Source: Neisseriaceae bacterium TC5R-5 (GTDB taxonomy: Bacteria; Pseudomonadota; Gammaproteobacteria; Burkholderiales; Chromobacteriaceae). Taken from it: 64,000 nucleotides of DNA. The stretch covers positions 1-64,000 of the forward strand of contig JACCFC020000011.1 of the NCBI GenBank assembly GCA_020830965.2, read 5' to 3'. The notes beneath the pieces were generated by a model, which saw nothing but the letters and a program-made list of their open reading frames with translations, did not search any database and was not told the origin of the DNA. This document shows positions 56,555-64,000 of the stretch, piece by piece. Made by a program: the position numbers and the translations under genes. Numbering within the stretch: position 1 is the stretch's first letter; each line of letters opens with the position of its first letter.

Positions 56555-56740
56555 TCTGTACGGCAGCGCTTGGCCCGTTGTCGGCAAGTTAGCGAATAAA
56601 GCGGGTTTTCCATCCCGTCCCGGTTTATTCGCCACCTACCGCACAGCAGCCAGGCTAGCCACCCCTGCGTTGACCTGAACCCAGCGACAACGCCAGCGGC
56701 TGACCCAGCTCGCTACCCTTTGGCGCACAATGCCAAGCAA
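56555..56740. other. leuA-ruvA intergenic region
   Basis: No gene seen. An imperfect inverted repeat at 56592-56632 (GCGAATAAA and TTTATTCGC arms) could end leuA transcription but lacks a T run. Confidence 0.5.
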
Positions 56741-56768
56741 TAAAAATGCCGACCCACAAGGTCGGCAT
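56741..56768 (-). terminator. Rho-independent terminator of ruvA
   Basis: A perfect 9-bp repeat (56746-56754 with 56760-56768), followed on the minus strand by five T residues, 75 bp after the ruvA stop. Confidence 0.85.
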
Positions 56769-56843
56769 CGTTGTTGGCACTACCAGTCAAAAAGTAAGTA
56801 ACCATCATGCGGCACAAGAACCTAACGAAGCAGGGCCAGCAAA

Positions 56844-57437
56844 TCAGAACTTCATCAAGCCCTTTAAAGCCAGACGCACACCCTCACTCACACTCACTTC
56901 TGCCGGCAAGCTCTTTACCGCTGCCGCTGCTTCTTTATCGTTGTAACCCAGTGCCAGCAAAGCATGGGTAATATCAGCCTTATCATCAGGTATGACTGGC
57001 ATACCCGCTCCGCCCATCACAGCAGCACCACCACTAGACACCAGCTTGCCACGTAGCTCTAACACCAATCGCTCAGCAGTTTTCTTACCGATACCCGGCA
57101 CCGCACACAAGCGCTTCACATCCTCACCCGCTACCGCGACAGCCAACTCATCCGCCGTCATGCCAGACAATAAAGCCAGCGCAATCTTGGCTCCGATCCC
57201 TGTCACTCTGATCAACTGCCGAAAAGTCTGTCGCTCTTCTTTATTGGCAAAGCCAAACAGCAAATGTGCATCTTCACGGATAATCAAATGAGTAAACAAA
57301 GTAGTAGGCTGCCCTAGCGCCGGCAACTGGTAAAACGTGCTCATCGGCACATCCACCTCATAGCCCACCCCGCTGACATCCAGCACCACCTGCGGCGGCA
57401 GTTTTTCTATTAAATTACCGCTTAAGCGTCCAATCAT
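56844..57437 (-). CDS. ruvA: Holliday junction DNA helicase subunit RuvA
   Basis: A 197-residue junction-binding protein: OB fold ([31 protein letters not shown]), paired helix-hairpin-helix motifs ([18 protein letters not shown] and [19 protein letters not shown]) and a C-terminal RuvB-contact domain (about 150-197). It partners RuvB, whose gene lies about 5.6 kb away at 63065, so the usual ruvAB pair is split here. The ATG at 57437 is preferred over the adjacent 57440. Confidence 0.97.
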   Translation of the reverse strand: MIGRLSGNLIEKLPPQVVLDVSGVGYEVDVPMSTFYQLPALGQPTTLFTHLIIREDAHLLFGFANKEERQTFRQLIRVTGIGAKIALALLSGMTADELAVAVAGEDVKRLCAVPGIGKKTAERLVLELRGKLVSSGGAAVMGGAGMPVIPDDKADITHALLALGYNDKEAAAAVKSLPAEVSVSEGVRLALKGLMKF

Positions 57438-57504
57438 CATCCATCCTGTCTTTTAACAGCAGACATCACTGCGCTTACCATGCCATCACGGCAAGCCACC
57501 TCAC

Positions 57505-57529
57505 TAAAAAAGCCTCACTGTTGTGAGGC
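57505..57529 (-). terminator. Rho-independent terminator of the MBL-fold gene
   Basis: On the minus strand GCCTCAC, 4-nt loop, GTGAGGC, then six T residues, 25 bp after the stop codon. Confidence 0.9.
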
Positions 57530-57554
57530 CACCCATCAAACTGCACACCAGCGC

Positions 57555-58547
57555 TTAGCGATCACTACGAATCGGGCCATACTCAATCGGCACCCAGGCA
57601 TAACTATCGGCATCAGCCCGTACATGCCCCAGACCAGGGAAAGGTAGGTGCGCCCCTCCCACCCACAGCTTGCTGCGTGCCGCATCAGCCAGCACCTTAC
57701 GACGGGTTTCGATTGCCTGCGGCTGGTTAGAGTCGAACTCCAACGCTACTTCGGGATGTGAGAACTGCACCGAATGGCTATGCACCAAATCGCCCCACAA
57801 CAACAGGCTTTGATCTTTGGAAGTAAACAGATAAGAAGAATGCCCCGGAGTATGCCCTGGTGTAGCGATCACTTGCACTCCGGCCAGCAAAGCATCTTCC
57901 TGCTGATAAAACTTCAGCTTGTTAGCTGCCTGATAAGGCGCAACCGCCGCCTGTGCCATTGCAAACAAACCCTGACGGGAGGCATCCACCGTTTTGCTAT
58001 TGGCAGGATTTAGCCAGAAATCAGCTTCGGCTTTACCCACATACACGGTGACATTAGGAAAAGCCATTTTGCCATTCTGTGCAATGCCACAAGCGTGATC
58101 CGGATGCAAATGTGTCAACAACACTGTGTCAATATCTTGCGGCCGATAACCCGCTGCACGGATATTCTCAAGAATATGCCCGGTGCTAGACCCAAAACAC
58201 TGCGCGGTACCGGCATCCACTAACACCAAGTGACTACCGGTATTCACCAGGAAAGCATTGACCGAAGTCTGCACCCCTGGCGTCGTACGCAAGAACATGC
58301 GAGCCAACAGGCTTTGCAAGTCTTTCTCATCCATGCCCTTCAGCAGGCTCGTAGCTAAATCAACATAACCATCGTACAGCGCAGTCACTTCAAAATCGCC
58401 GAGCATCATCCGGTAGTAACCCGGCACCTGGGTTTTCTGTTGTGCCGGAGCCTCGGCCAGAACGGGCGAGGCAGACAAGGCTGCTACACTGCCCAGACAG
58501 GCAGCAACCATTACACAGGACAGTTTTTGGCGTAACGCTATTTTCAT
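57555..58547 (-). CDS. Exported metallo-beta-lactamase-fold hydrolase
   Basis: A 330-residue periplasmic MBL-fold protein. A signal peptide (cleavage near VLAEA, about residue 32) is followed by the zinc motif THLHPDHACG (His146, His148, Asp150, His151), GHTPGHSSY (third His) and LLWGDLVHSH (bridging Asp). It belongs to the group related to lactonases and sulphatase-like MBL hydrolases. The substrate is unknown; beta-lactam or acyl-homoserine-lactone hydrolysis cannot be claimed. A repeat (58700-58810) lies upstream of its promoter region. Confidence 0.9.
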   Translation of the reverse strand: MKIALRQKLSCVMVAACLGSVAALSASPVLAEAPAQQKTQVPGYYRMMLGDFEVTALYDGYVDLATSLLKGMDEKDLQSLLARMFLRTTPGVQTSVNAFLVNTGSHLVLVDAGTAQCFGSSTGHILENIRAAGYRPQDIDTVLLTHLHPDHACGIAQNGKMAFPNVTVYVGKAEADFWLNPANSKTVDASRQGLFAMAQAAVAPYQAANKLKFYQQEDALLAGVQVIATPGHTPGHSSYLFTSKDQSLLLWGDLVHSHSVQFSHPEVALEFDSNQPQAIETRRKVLADAARSKLWVGGAHLPFPGLGHVRADADSYAWVPIEYGPIRSDR

Positions 58548-58699
58548 AACAAACCTCGAAATCAGGGGTGGATAAGCAGATAGAGCTTAAGGAATATTAT
58601 CAAGCAAGGACGACGAAATCATACAACAGCATAAGCGATTTTCTGCAAGAAGTGACAACTGAACGCCTCAGCCTGCAAAGGTTTTTGCCACCTACCTAA

Positions 58700-58810
58700 G
58701 AGCTGCCAACAAAACCGCTGATCCAACCTTGCACCTCCTTGCCGTACTACTGGTGCTGTCTGCGTCGGCGCGCCCCGGCTCCGGTGCTCTTCGAGGCTTT
58801 GTTAGCGGCT
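58700..58810. repeat. ~110-bp intergenic repeat with inverted ends, copy B
   Basis: Aligns base for base without gaps to copy A at 36984-37077 and its flanks, at roughly 80-85% identity by eye. The core with TGCCGTACTACTGG and GTCTGCGTCGGCGCG is nearly identical. Ends GCCAACAAAACC and GGCTTTGTTAGCGGC are inverted repeats. Confidence 0.8.
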
Positions 58811-58814
58811 TAAA

Positions 58815-59082
58815 TGACTAAAAAATCCTTAAGTGCCGTTTTGATACATTTGCAATAATCAAACAAAAAATCATGCCGAAAGAATAAAATTCACTTTACA
58901 AAAACGGCATCACACCATAAAGTCAGACAATAATTTGTTAATTTAGCTGTATTGATTATGAAAAATCAAAATTTTAACAAATTATTATTAATGGAAAGCT
59001 GATTTTTAAATTTAAGTTTTAAATAGTCCGCAGTTGTTTTGTTGTTTATTTTAATAAAATACCAAACTTGTGGAGAATCAAA
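58815..59082 (+). other. AT-rich leader region of the secreted protein gene
   Basis: About 270 AT-rich bases. TGCCGTTTT (58834-58842) and AAAACGGCA (58901-58909) form a long-range inverted repeat. TTGTTA, 16 nt, TATGAA around 58935-58962 is a weak promoter candidate. The long, AT-rich region suggests regulation, but no known RNA element was recognised. Confidence 0.4.
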
Positions 59083-59943
59083 ATGAGCGCTATCCAATTT
59101 ATTCCAAGCCCTACTACCCCCGTACCCAATACTAAAACTGCTGTCGCAATCCGCCATCTGGTTTGCCGGGGTTTAATCGCAGGGGTTTTGTCTATTAGTG
59201 CAGGCAGTTCTTTTGCTGGCATGTATGAATTCAACCAGAGCGATCAAATTCCTACCGAAGTTATCTTTACAAGATCCATGACAGCTATGGGTGCTGTCAT
59301 TGGCCCAAGCATGGGCCCATATCTAGAAAGAAGAGAGCGTTATCCTGGCGGACAGCTCTATCCGGCTAGCTATAAAAACCAGGAAGGCTCAACCTACAAT
59401 GGCCCATCACACGCCCGTAATAGCACCTTATATGGCAACCCCTATGGCAGCACGATGTGGATGAGCTTCAAACTGAAAACCACAAATTTCTTTGGCCCCA
59501 GAATAGGTAATGCGCTGGTGTTAATGCGTAGTTTTATACAGGTGCAGCCAGGGGTACAAGGAGGGGGGTTATATGGTCGCGGCTTGGCCATCTTCCCCGC
59601 AAACCCAGGCAGTCCACAATGGAATGGCGTCAAAGTCGCGCGCTTTGATCAAGTTGTTTCGCCCTCCAACGCCAGTTATGCCGGTCAGAATGTTTTGCAG
59701 GATGGCCAAGAATATACTTTTAATATTCATGCTGGCTATCAGAATATTTCCTATTGGATACAAAATAGTAGTGGCGCCCAAATCGCCAGTGGTCAATGGG
59801 CAGACTCTTCCCCCATCAATCATACCGGCTATGCTTTTGCGATTACCTGTGAGGGCACCCCTAATGGCTCTTGTGAGTTCCCATCTGGCAATAAAACTCT
59901 ATTTGAAGTGCGTTACTCTAATATCTCTATGGGCTGGTTTTAA
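59083..59943 (+). CDS. Unknown secreted protein
   Basis: A 286-residue exported protein I do not recognise. It has an unusually long N-region before the hydrophobic core (LVCRGLIAGVLSISAGSSFA), with cleavage expected near residue 45. The mature 240 residues are rich in Gly, Ser, Asn, Pro and Tyr and look all-beta, with alternation as in lectin- or jelly-roll-like domains (QEYTFNIHAGYQNISYWIQN, then CEGTPNGSCEF, a likely disulphide). GTGGAG precedes the ATG at 59083. Own terminator at 59957-59987. Possibly a surface or extracellular carbohydrate-binding protein; this is inference from composition only. Confidence 0.8.
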   Translation: MSAIQFIPSPTTPVPNTKTAVAIRHLVCRGLIAGVLSISAGSSFAGMYEFNQSDQIPTEVIFTRSMTAMGAVIGPSMGPYLERRERYPGGQLYPASYKNQEGSTYNGPSHARNSTLYGNPYGSTMWMSFKLKTTNFFGPRIGNALVLMRSFIQVQPGVQGGGLYGRGLAIFPANPGSPQWNGVKVARFDQVVSPSNASYAGQNVLQDGQEYTFNIHAGYQNISYWIQNSSGAQIASGQWADSSPINHTGYAFAITCEGTPNGSCEFPSGNKTLFEVRYSNISMGWF

Positions 59944-59956
59944 TTAAACCTTAAAT

Positions 59957-59987
59957 AAAATCCCCGCAGCTTACTGCGGGGATTTTT
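59957..59987 (+). terminator. Rho-independent terminator after the secreted protein gene
   Basis: A 9-bp stem ATCCCCGCA / TGCGGGGAT with a 6-nt loop and a T5 tail, about 15 bp after the stop. Confidence 0.92.
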
Positions 59988-60308
59988 AAATACTGTGATG
60001 TTTCACATGATCTACACACTCGAATACCATAATAGGCTGACCTCAATATACTGGCTCCCATACCAAACCGCCGCTTTGTGCTTTAGCCGCATGTCCATTT
60101 CCCCACTTTTACCCCTCACCGCCGGCCATCCGGATTCAGCACGATCTTTCTGAACAAAGATAAACTCCACTACGCATAATCCTTGCAAACCGTGATGACG
60201 ACCGCTAGCGCGACTATTCCTGCGCCACGATGCCTGGTGGGTTTCCGGGTGGTGAGCAAGGTATGATCTGCCTGTCATCGACCATCACATCAGCAGAAAA
60301 GGCCGTAT
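59988..60308. other. Gap upstream of the LysR gene
   Basis: 321 bases without a supported gene. An 88-codon minus-strand frame (60012-60278) has no ribosome site and odd composition. A T-N11-A-type LysR operator could not be fixed. Confidence 0.5.
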
Positions 60309-61223
60309 ATGGACTCCAAGCAGCTTGAATACTTTGTGCAGGTAGCAGAGTTGGGTAGCTTTACCAAGGCTGCCAATACACTCAATATCGCCCAACCAGC
60401 GCTCAGCCGTAAAATACGGCAACTGGAAGTGGAGTTGCACCAGACTTTATTGTTACGTAATGGCCGTGGCGTAAGTGTGACCGAGGCCGGTAAGGTATTG
60501 CTGGAGCATGGACGCGGGGTGTTACATCAGTTGGAGCGCACCCGTGAGGCAATGGGTCGGGTGCGAGGCACATTGGCTGGCCATGTGGTACTTGGCTTGC
60601 CGCCCAGTTTGTCCCGTATTCTTTCGGTACTGTTGGCCCGTGCTTTTCGCGAAGTTATGCCCCATGCTTCATTAAGTATTTGTGAGGGGCTGTCAGTGGA
60701 TATGCAAGAGTCGCTACGCAATGGTCGCCTTGATCTGGCGCTGCTGTACAACCCGGTACCTTCACCGGATATTGATATCATTCCGCTCTGCGAAGAACCA
60801 CTCTATCTGGTAGAGAGGGTGGTTTCTACACACACTGCGGCGGCGGTGACGCTCAGTGAGCTGGCACAAACACCCTTGGTGATTCCATCGCGGCCTCACG
60901 CTATCCGCATGCTGATTGAGGCGGCGCTGGCGGCACAGGGTTATCACCCGCAGATCGCGTTTGAAATAGATAGTGTTCCGGCCATTTTGGAACTAGTCGC
61001 GGATGGTTTGGGTGGCGCAGTCCTGTCTCGCCTGGCGGTGATGTGTTTCGAACCTTCGCGTGCTTTACAGATGCGTGCTATCGGTATGCCGGCGGTGACG
61101 ACTTATCTGGCTCTGGCCAGTAGCTCGCGGCGGGCGATGACACTGACACAGCGAACCATGCTGGATTTGGTACAGCGACTGGTACAGCAGGCATTTGCTG
61201 TCGAGAGTGTTTTGTCGACCTAA
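60309..61223 (+). CDS. LysR-family transcriptional regulator
   Basis: A 304-residue LTTR. The N-terminal winged HTH is MDSKQLEYFVQVAELGSFTKAANTLNIAQPALSRKIRQLE, the linker helix about 60-90, and the effector domain two Rossmann-like lobes (PPSLSRILSVLLARAF onward). The wording is close to the Nac/CynR branch. LTTRs usually control a divergent gene, but none is found beside it (the nearest upstream gene, 59083, is on the same strand), so the target is unknown. Convergent with the small gene at 61324. Confidence 0.93.
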   Translation: MDSKQLEYFVQVAELGSFTKAANTLNIAQPALSRKIRQLEVELHQTLLLRNGRGVSVTEAGKVLLEHGRGVLHQLERTREAMGRVRGTLAGHVVLGLPPSLSRILSVLLARAFREVMPHASLSICEGLSVDMQESLRNGRLDLALLYNPVPSPDIDIIPLCEEPLYLVERVVSTHTAAAVTLSELAQTPLVIPSRPHAIRMLIEAALAAQGYHPQIAFEIDSVPAILELVADGLGGAVLSRLAVMCFEPSRALQMRAIGMPAVTTYLALASSSRRAMTLTQRTMLDLVQRLVQQAFAVESVLST

Positions 61224-61281
61224 GAGTGGTGCCGATAAAGGCTTGTGAAGGAGTACGGAAGGTAATCGATGGGTGGATTTG

Positions 61282-61315
61282 AAAAATGTGCTGCCGGGCA
61301 CAAGCCGGGCAGCAC
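61282..61315 (-). terminator. Rho-independent terminator of the small peptide gene
   Basis: On the minus strand GTGCTGCCCGGC, 4-nt loop, GCCCGGCAGCAC (one mismatch), then ATTTTT, 9 bp after the stop codon of the 42-codon gene. Confidence 0.8.
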
Positions 61316-61323
61316 GGTAGGAC

Positions 61324-61452
61324 TTATTTACCAGTGCGTGCTTCCATACGTTCACGCATTTCACGGGCATTATTGGCACCGTTGTCGCTAGCCATAACAG
61401 CGCTGGAAAGTAGAACGGCAGCCAGAGTAGCAAGTACAATTTTGTTCAACAT
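61324..61452 (-). CDS. 42-residue secreted peptide
   Basis: A very short gene with full signals. GAAGGA lies 9 nt before the ATG (61452); the peptide has a basic start, a hydrophobic core (IVLATLAAVLLSSAV) and a signal-peptidase site near VMA (after residue 21). That leaves a mature peptide of about 21 residues, SDNGANNAREMRERMEARTG plus Lys: polar, Arg- and Glu-rich and able to form an amphipathic helix. A terminator follows at once (61282-61315), and 350 bp of AT-rich DNA lies upstream. I do not know the family. It resembles other tiny periplasmic proteins rather than a truncated large gene. Confidence 0.75.
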   Translation of the reverse strand: MLNKIVLATLAAVLLSSAVMASDNGANNAREMRERMEARTGK

Positions 61453-61806
61453 GATGTAGTTCCTTCAAAAGAGGTGAAAAAGTAATGGGAGCTGAAACAT
61501 GGGTACATCTCTTATCTCATCAAAAAACGACCTACTTTTTAGCATTGACGTTTCTTTAAAAATAATTAAAAAGCATTGAAATGCAAGCTTTTCCCCAGAT
61601 GCTCAGCTGATGTTTCAAATAGTAAATGTTTGAAATAAAACATGAAATCGAAAAAAATAGCTGATGTTGTTCAGTAAATCAGAACTCGGTCACACGAAGA
61701 ATTTCAAATAAATAAATAGTGCCACTAGAATCAGCTAAACAGCTAGATATGACGTCTACCGCCCAGCAAACAAAGATAAAGGTTTGCCGGGCGAAGTGAT
61801 TAGGCT
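61453..61806. other. AT-rich gap between the peptide gene and chaA
   Basis: 354 bases, no gene seen. It should contain the promoter of the peptide gene, though no clean -35/-10 pair stands out. A 12-bp hairpin at 61761-61794 with one mismatch lies after chaA and may end its transcript, without a T run. Confidence 0.5.
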
Positions 61807-62904
61807 TTAGGGCTTAACAGCAAAGAAGACAAAAGACGCAAAAATCACCAGATGTACAATTCCTTGCAGGATGGTAGTGCGGCCGGTGGCTAGTGACATT
61901 GAGCCTACTAGCAAGGTGAGTCCCAGAAAAATAGTTTCTTTATGCTCCAGGCCCAGAATAAGCGGCTTATCCAGCATCACAAAAATAATAGCGACAGTTG
62001 GGATGGTCAGACCAATGGAGGCTAAAGCGGAGCCCAGGGCTAGATTCAGGCTGGTTTGTACGCGATTGGCGCGAGCAGCTCGCGCTGCGGCGACACCTTC
62101 CGGCAGCAACACCAGTGACGCAATAATAATACCGACCACCGTTGCTGGTGCGCCAGCGCTGGCGACCATGCTTTCTATCGTCGGCGATAATAGCTTGGCC
62201 AGGATAACCACGGCCAGCAGACAAGTGATCAATAGCGCCATACTGCCCCAAGTAACGCGGTTGGATGGCGGAGCGGCGTGGACATCTTCATCATCACTAT
62301 CATCTGCCAAAAAATAATCTCGATGCCTTATAGTTTGAACAAAGACAAAAGCACTATATAACACGACCGAGACAATGCCGGTAAACGCCAGTTGCGTTGA
62401 GGAAAGCAAGGGACCAGGTGCACTGCGACCATAATTCGGCAAAACCATGGCGAGTACCGAAATGGCGATCAGCACGGTGAAGGCCACTTTGGCACCGCTA
62501 AGTTGAAATTGTTGCTCGTGATGACGCAACCCACCCATTAATAGACAAATCCCGACAATGCCATTACAGGCAATCATGATGGCGGAAAAAATAGTGTCTC
62601 GCGCGAGTGACAGTTTGGCATCGCCACTACCCAGCATGATGGAAATAATCAAGGCAACTTCGATCACGGTAACGGCCAAGGCCAGTATCAGCGTGCCGAA
62701 CGGCTCACCCACCTTGTGGGCGACTACCTCGGCATGATGAACGGCAGCAAAAACTGTCGCAGCCAGCACACCGCCGAGCAAGAGGCTAAAGACGGCGTAG
62801 AAGCCAAGCAATGGAGAGATCGCAATGGCTGCCCAGCCAATAAGTGGGGCCGCGATAGTCCAGCGGGGAATAGTGTTGAGTGACAAGGTGGTTTCCTTAT
62901 TCAT
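61807..62904 (-). CDS. chaA: Calcium/proton antiporter, ChaA-like
   Basis: A 365-residue CaCA-family antiporter with 11 hydrophobic helices in two inverted halves. The conserved alpha repeats read ALAVTVIEVALIISIMLGSGDA (about 75-96) and IIASLVLLPEGVAAARAARANR (about 260-281), each with the essential glutamate. An acidic loop in mid-protein (LADDSDDEDVHAAP) matches the acidic loop of E. coli ChaA. It exports Ca2+ (and possibly Na+/K+) in exchange for protons at the inner membrane. Confidence 0.93.
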   Translation of the reverse strand: MNKETTLSLNTIPRWTIAAPLIGWAAIAISPLLGFYAVFSLLLGGVLAATVFAAVHHAEVVAHKVGEPFGTLILALAVTVIEVALIISIMLGSGDAKLSLARDTIFSAIMIACNGIVGICLLMGGLRHHEQQFQLSGAKVAFTVLIAISVLAMVLPNYGRSAPGPLLSSTQLAFTGIVSVVLYSAFVFVQTIRHRDYFLADDSDDEDVHAAPPSNRVTWGSMALLITCLLAVVILAKLLSPTIESMVASAGAPATVVGIIIASLVLLPEGVAAARAARANRVQTSLNLALGSALASIGLTIPTVAIIFVMLDKPLILGLEHKETIFLGLTLLVGSMSLATGRTTILQGIVHLVIFASFVFFAVKP

Positions 62905-63064
62905 TGTTGAGTTAATAGGCTAATACATACAGCATAGTGTAGTTACTGTGCTATTTAGTGTTCGTCGTGCGGAAATGGTTTCCTCTGCGCTTTTCTATGT
63001 ACGGGTCTGCGGTGCGCGGAGCACAGTGGTAACATTGTCGATCTGCTTTTCCTCTCGGACGGAC

Positions 63065-64000
63065 ATGATGATAGAAACCGATAATTTGTTTGGTGCGGCA
63101 CCAGAGGTGCGTCTGGTAACACAACAAAGCCTGTCCAGTCAGGAGGAGGCACTGGAACGGGCACTGCGCCCCAAATTATTGGATGAATACGTCGGTCAGA
63201 AAAAAGCCCGTGAACAGCTGGAAATTTTCATCGAAGCGGCCAAGCGGCGTAGCGAACCGCTGGATCATGTGTTGCTGTTTGGCCCACCTGGCCTCGGCAA
63301 AACCACGCTGGCGCATATTATTGCCCGGGAAATGGGCGTGAACTTACGACAGACTTCCGGGCCAGTGTTGGAACGGGCCGGTGATCTGGCCGCACTGCTG
63401 ACCAATCTGGAGGCCAATGATGTGTTGTTCATCGATGAAATTCACCGCCTTAGCCCAGTGGTAGAGGAAATCCTCTACCCGGCCTTGGAGGATTATCAAA
63501 TCGACATCATGATAGGTGATGGCCCGGCAGCACGTTCGGTCAAAATTGATCTGCCACCGTTCACCCTGGTAGGGGCAACAACTCGTGCCGGCATGCTCAC
63601 CAACCCGCTTCGGGACCGCTTTGGTATTGTTGCACGACTAGAGTTCTACACCGCAGAAGAATTAACACAAATTGTCAGCCGTTCTGCCAGTTTATTGAAG
63701 GTGCCACTGGCCGAGGGCGGAGCGTTTGAGCTAGCCCGGCGCAGCCGTGGCACACCGCGTATTGCCAACCGTCTGTTACGGCGGGTGCGAGATTATGCCG
63801 AAGTAAAAGCCGATGGTGTGGTTAGCCTGGCGGTGGCCGATGCGGCTTTAGCGATGCTGGATGTCGACCCGATGGGCCTGGATCTTATGGATCGTAAGTT
63901 ATTACAGGCCATTTTAGAAAAATTTGCCGGTGGCCCGGTGGGGCTGGACAATGTAGCCGCCGCAATCGGTGAATCTACCGATACCATTGAAGATGTGATC
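63065..64000 (+). CDS. ruvB: Holliday junction DNA helicase RuvB (3'-truncated by window end)
   Basis: The first 312 residues of RuvB, open to the right edge; about 30 residues are missing. AAA+ motor: Walker A GPPGLGKT (73-80), Walker [11 protein letters not shown], sensor VGATTRAG, arginine finger region TNPLRDRFG, then the lid ([16 protein letters not shown]) and the start of the winged helix ([15 protein letters not shown]). Drives branch migration with RuvA (56844). The ATG at 63065 is followed at once by another in frame; GGACGGAC precedes it. Confidence 0.98.
   Translation, partial: MMIETDNLFGAAPEVRLVTQQSLSSQEEALERALRPKLLDEYVGQKKAREQLEIFIEAAKRRSEPLDHVLLFGPPGLGKTTLAHIIAREMGVNLRQTSGPVLERAGDLAALLTNLEANDVLFIDEIHRLSPVVEEILYPALEDYQIDIMIGDGPAARSVKIDLPPFTLVGATTRAGMLTNPLRDRFGIVARLEFYTAEELTQIVSRSASLLKVPLAEGGAFELARRSRGTPRIANRLLRRVRDYAEVKADGVVSLAVADAALAMLDVDPMGLDLMDRKLLQAILEKFAGGPVGLDNVAAAIGESTDTIEDVI

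Noticed and set aside
60012-60278. 88-codon minus-strand frame upstream of the LysR gene
   Set aside because: No ribosome site, no recognisable motif and unusual composition; treated as a chance frame.
1-64000. CRISPR arrays, prophage genes or complete insertion sequences
   Set aside because: No regularly spaced repeats, phage structural genes, integrase or transposase frame was found.

Overview
This window looks like the chromosome of a betaproteobacterium, most likely of the order Neisseriales (Chromobacteriaceae/Chitinibacteraceae-like). The reasons are gene order and content. def-fmt-htpX-rsmB-(DUF4390)-ntrY-ntrX runs on one strand, facing LysM protein-dprA-smg-topA on the other. A yciB-yciI-bolA-PpiC block is present, an S-adenosylhomocysteine (SAH) riboswitch precedes ahcY, and the window also has two LpxL-type acyltransferases and an mdtABC-type RND pump with a NodT outer-membrane factor. 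All taxonomic statements come from memory of gene order; nothing was searched.

Layout. 1-133: strong promoter and boxA of what is probably an rRNA operon running off the left edge. 202-2865: gapA, a YedA-like exporter and a UPF0149 protein (minus strand). 2990-6447: cysS, rpmE and a GT39-like glycosyltransferase (plus). 6520-9284: metK - SAH riboswitch - ahcY (minus), a methyl-cycle unit. 9364-11918: two overlapping lipid A acyltransferases and a HAD phosphatase. 11921-17298: DHH phosphoesterase, nfeD-qmcA, yciB-yciI-bolA and two tandem parvulins. 17486-26381: a four-gene tripartite RND efflux operon. 26466-30698: an accessory stretch with a PD-(D/E)XK nuclease, an unknown partner and a serine hydrolase; gene debris; a cytochrome c; an NTF2-like protein; and an unknown/DUF1493 pair. 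30894-36973: xth and pyrE (divergent), two tRNA-Lys genes, fxsA, yggU, dps, a TonB-like protein, a hotdog thioesterase and a TlpA-like thioredoxin. 37083-45558: moeB, then the def...ntrX block. 45676-51283: LysM-dprA-(inserted DUF1493 gene)-smg-topA. 51367-54552: alcohol dehydrogenase, an orphan periplasmic binding protein and psd. 54752-56554: leuA fused in frame to an N-terminal HTH-like domain. 56844-64000: ruvA, MBL-fold hydrolase, an unknown secreted protein, a LysR regulator, a 42-codon secreted peptide gene, chaA and a 3'-truncated ruvB.

Most of the window is ordinary core genome with tight translational coupling (many ATGA or TAATG overlaps). The observations most worth following are: the HTH-LeuA fusion with a palindrome upstream; a ~110-bp intergenic repeat with inverted ends present in two clear copies and one decayed copy; the mosaic debris at 28524-28760 derived from relatives of two genes that are intact 1.5-2.5 kb away; the nuclease/unknown/hydrolase operon and the unknown/DUF1493 pair; an NtrX whose AAA+ domain has lost its ATPase motifs; and the small secreted peptide at 61324. 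No CRISPR array, prophage or complete insertion sequence was seen.
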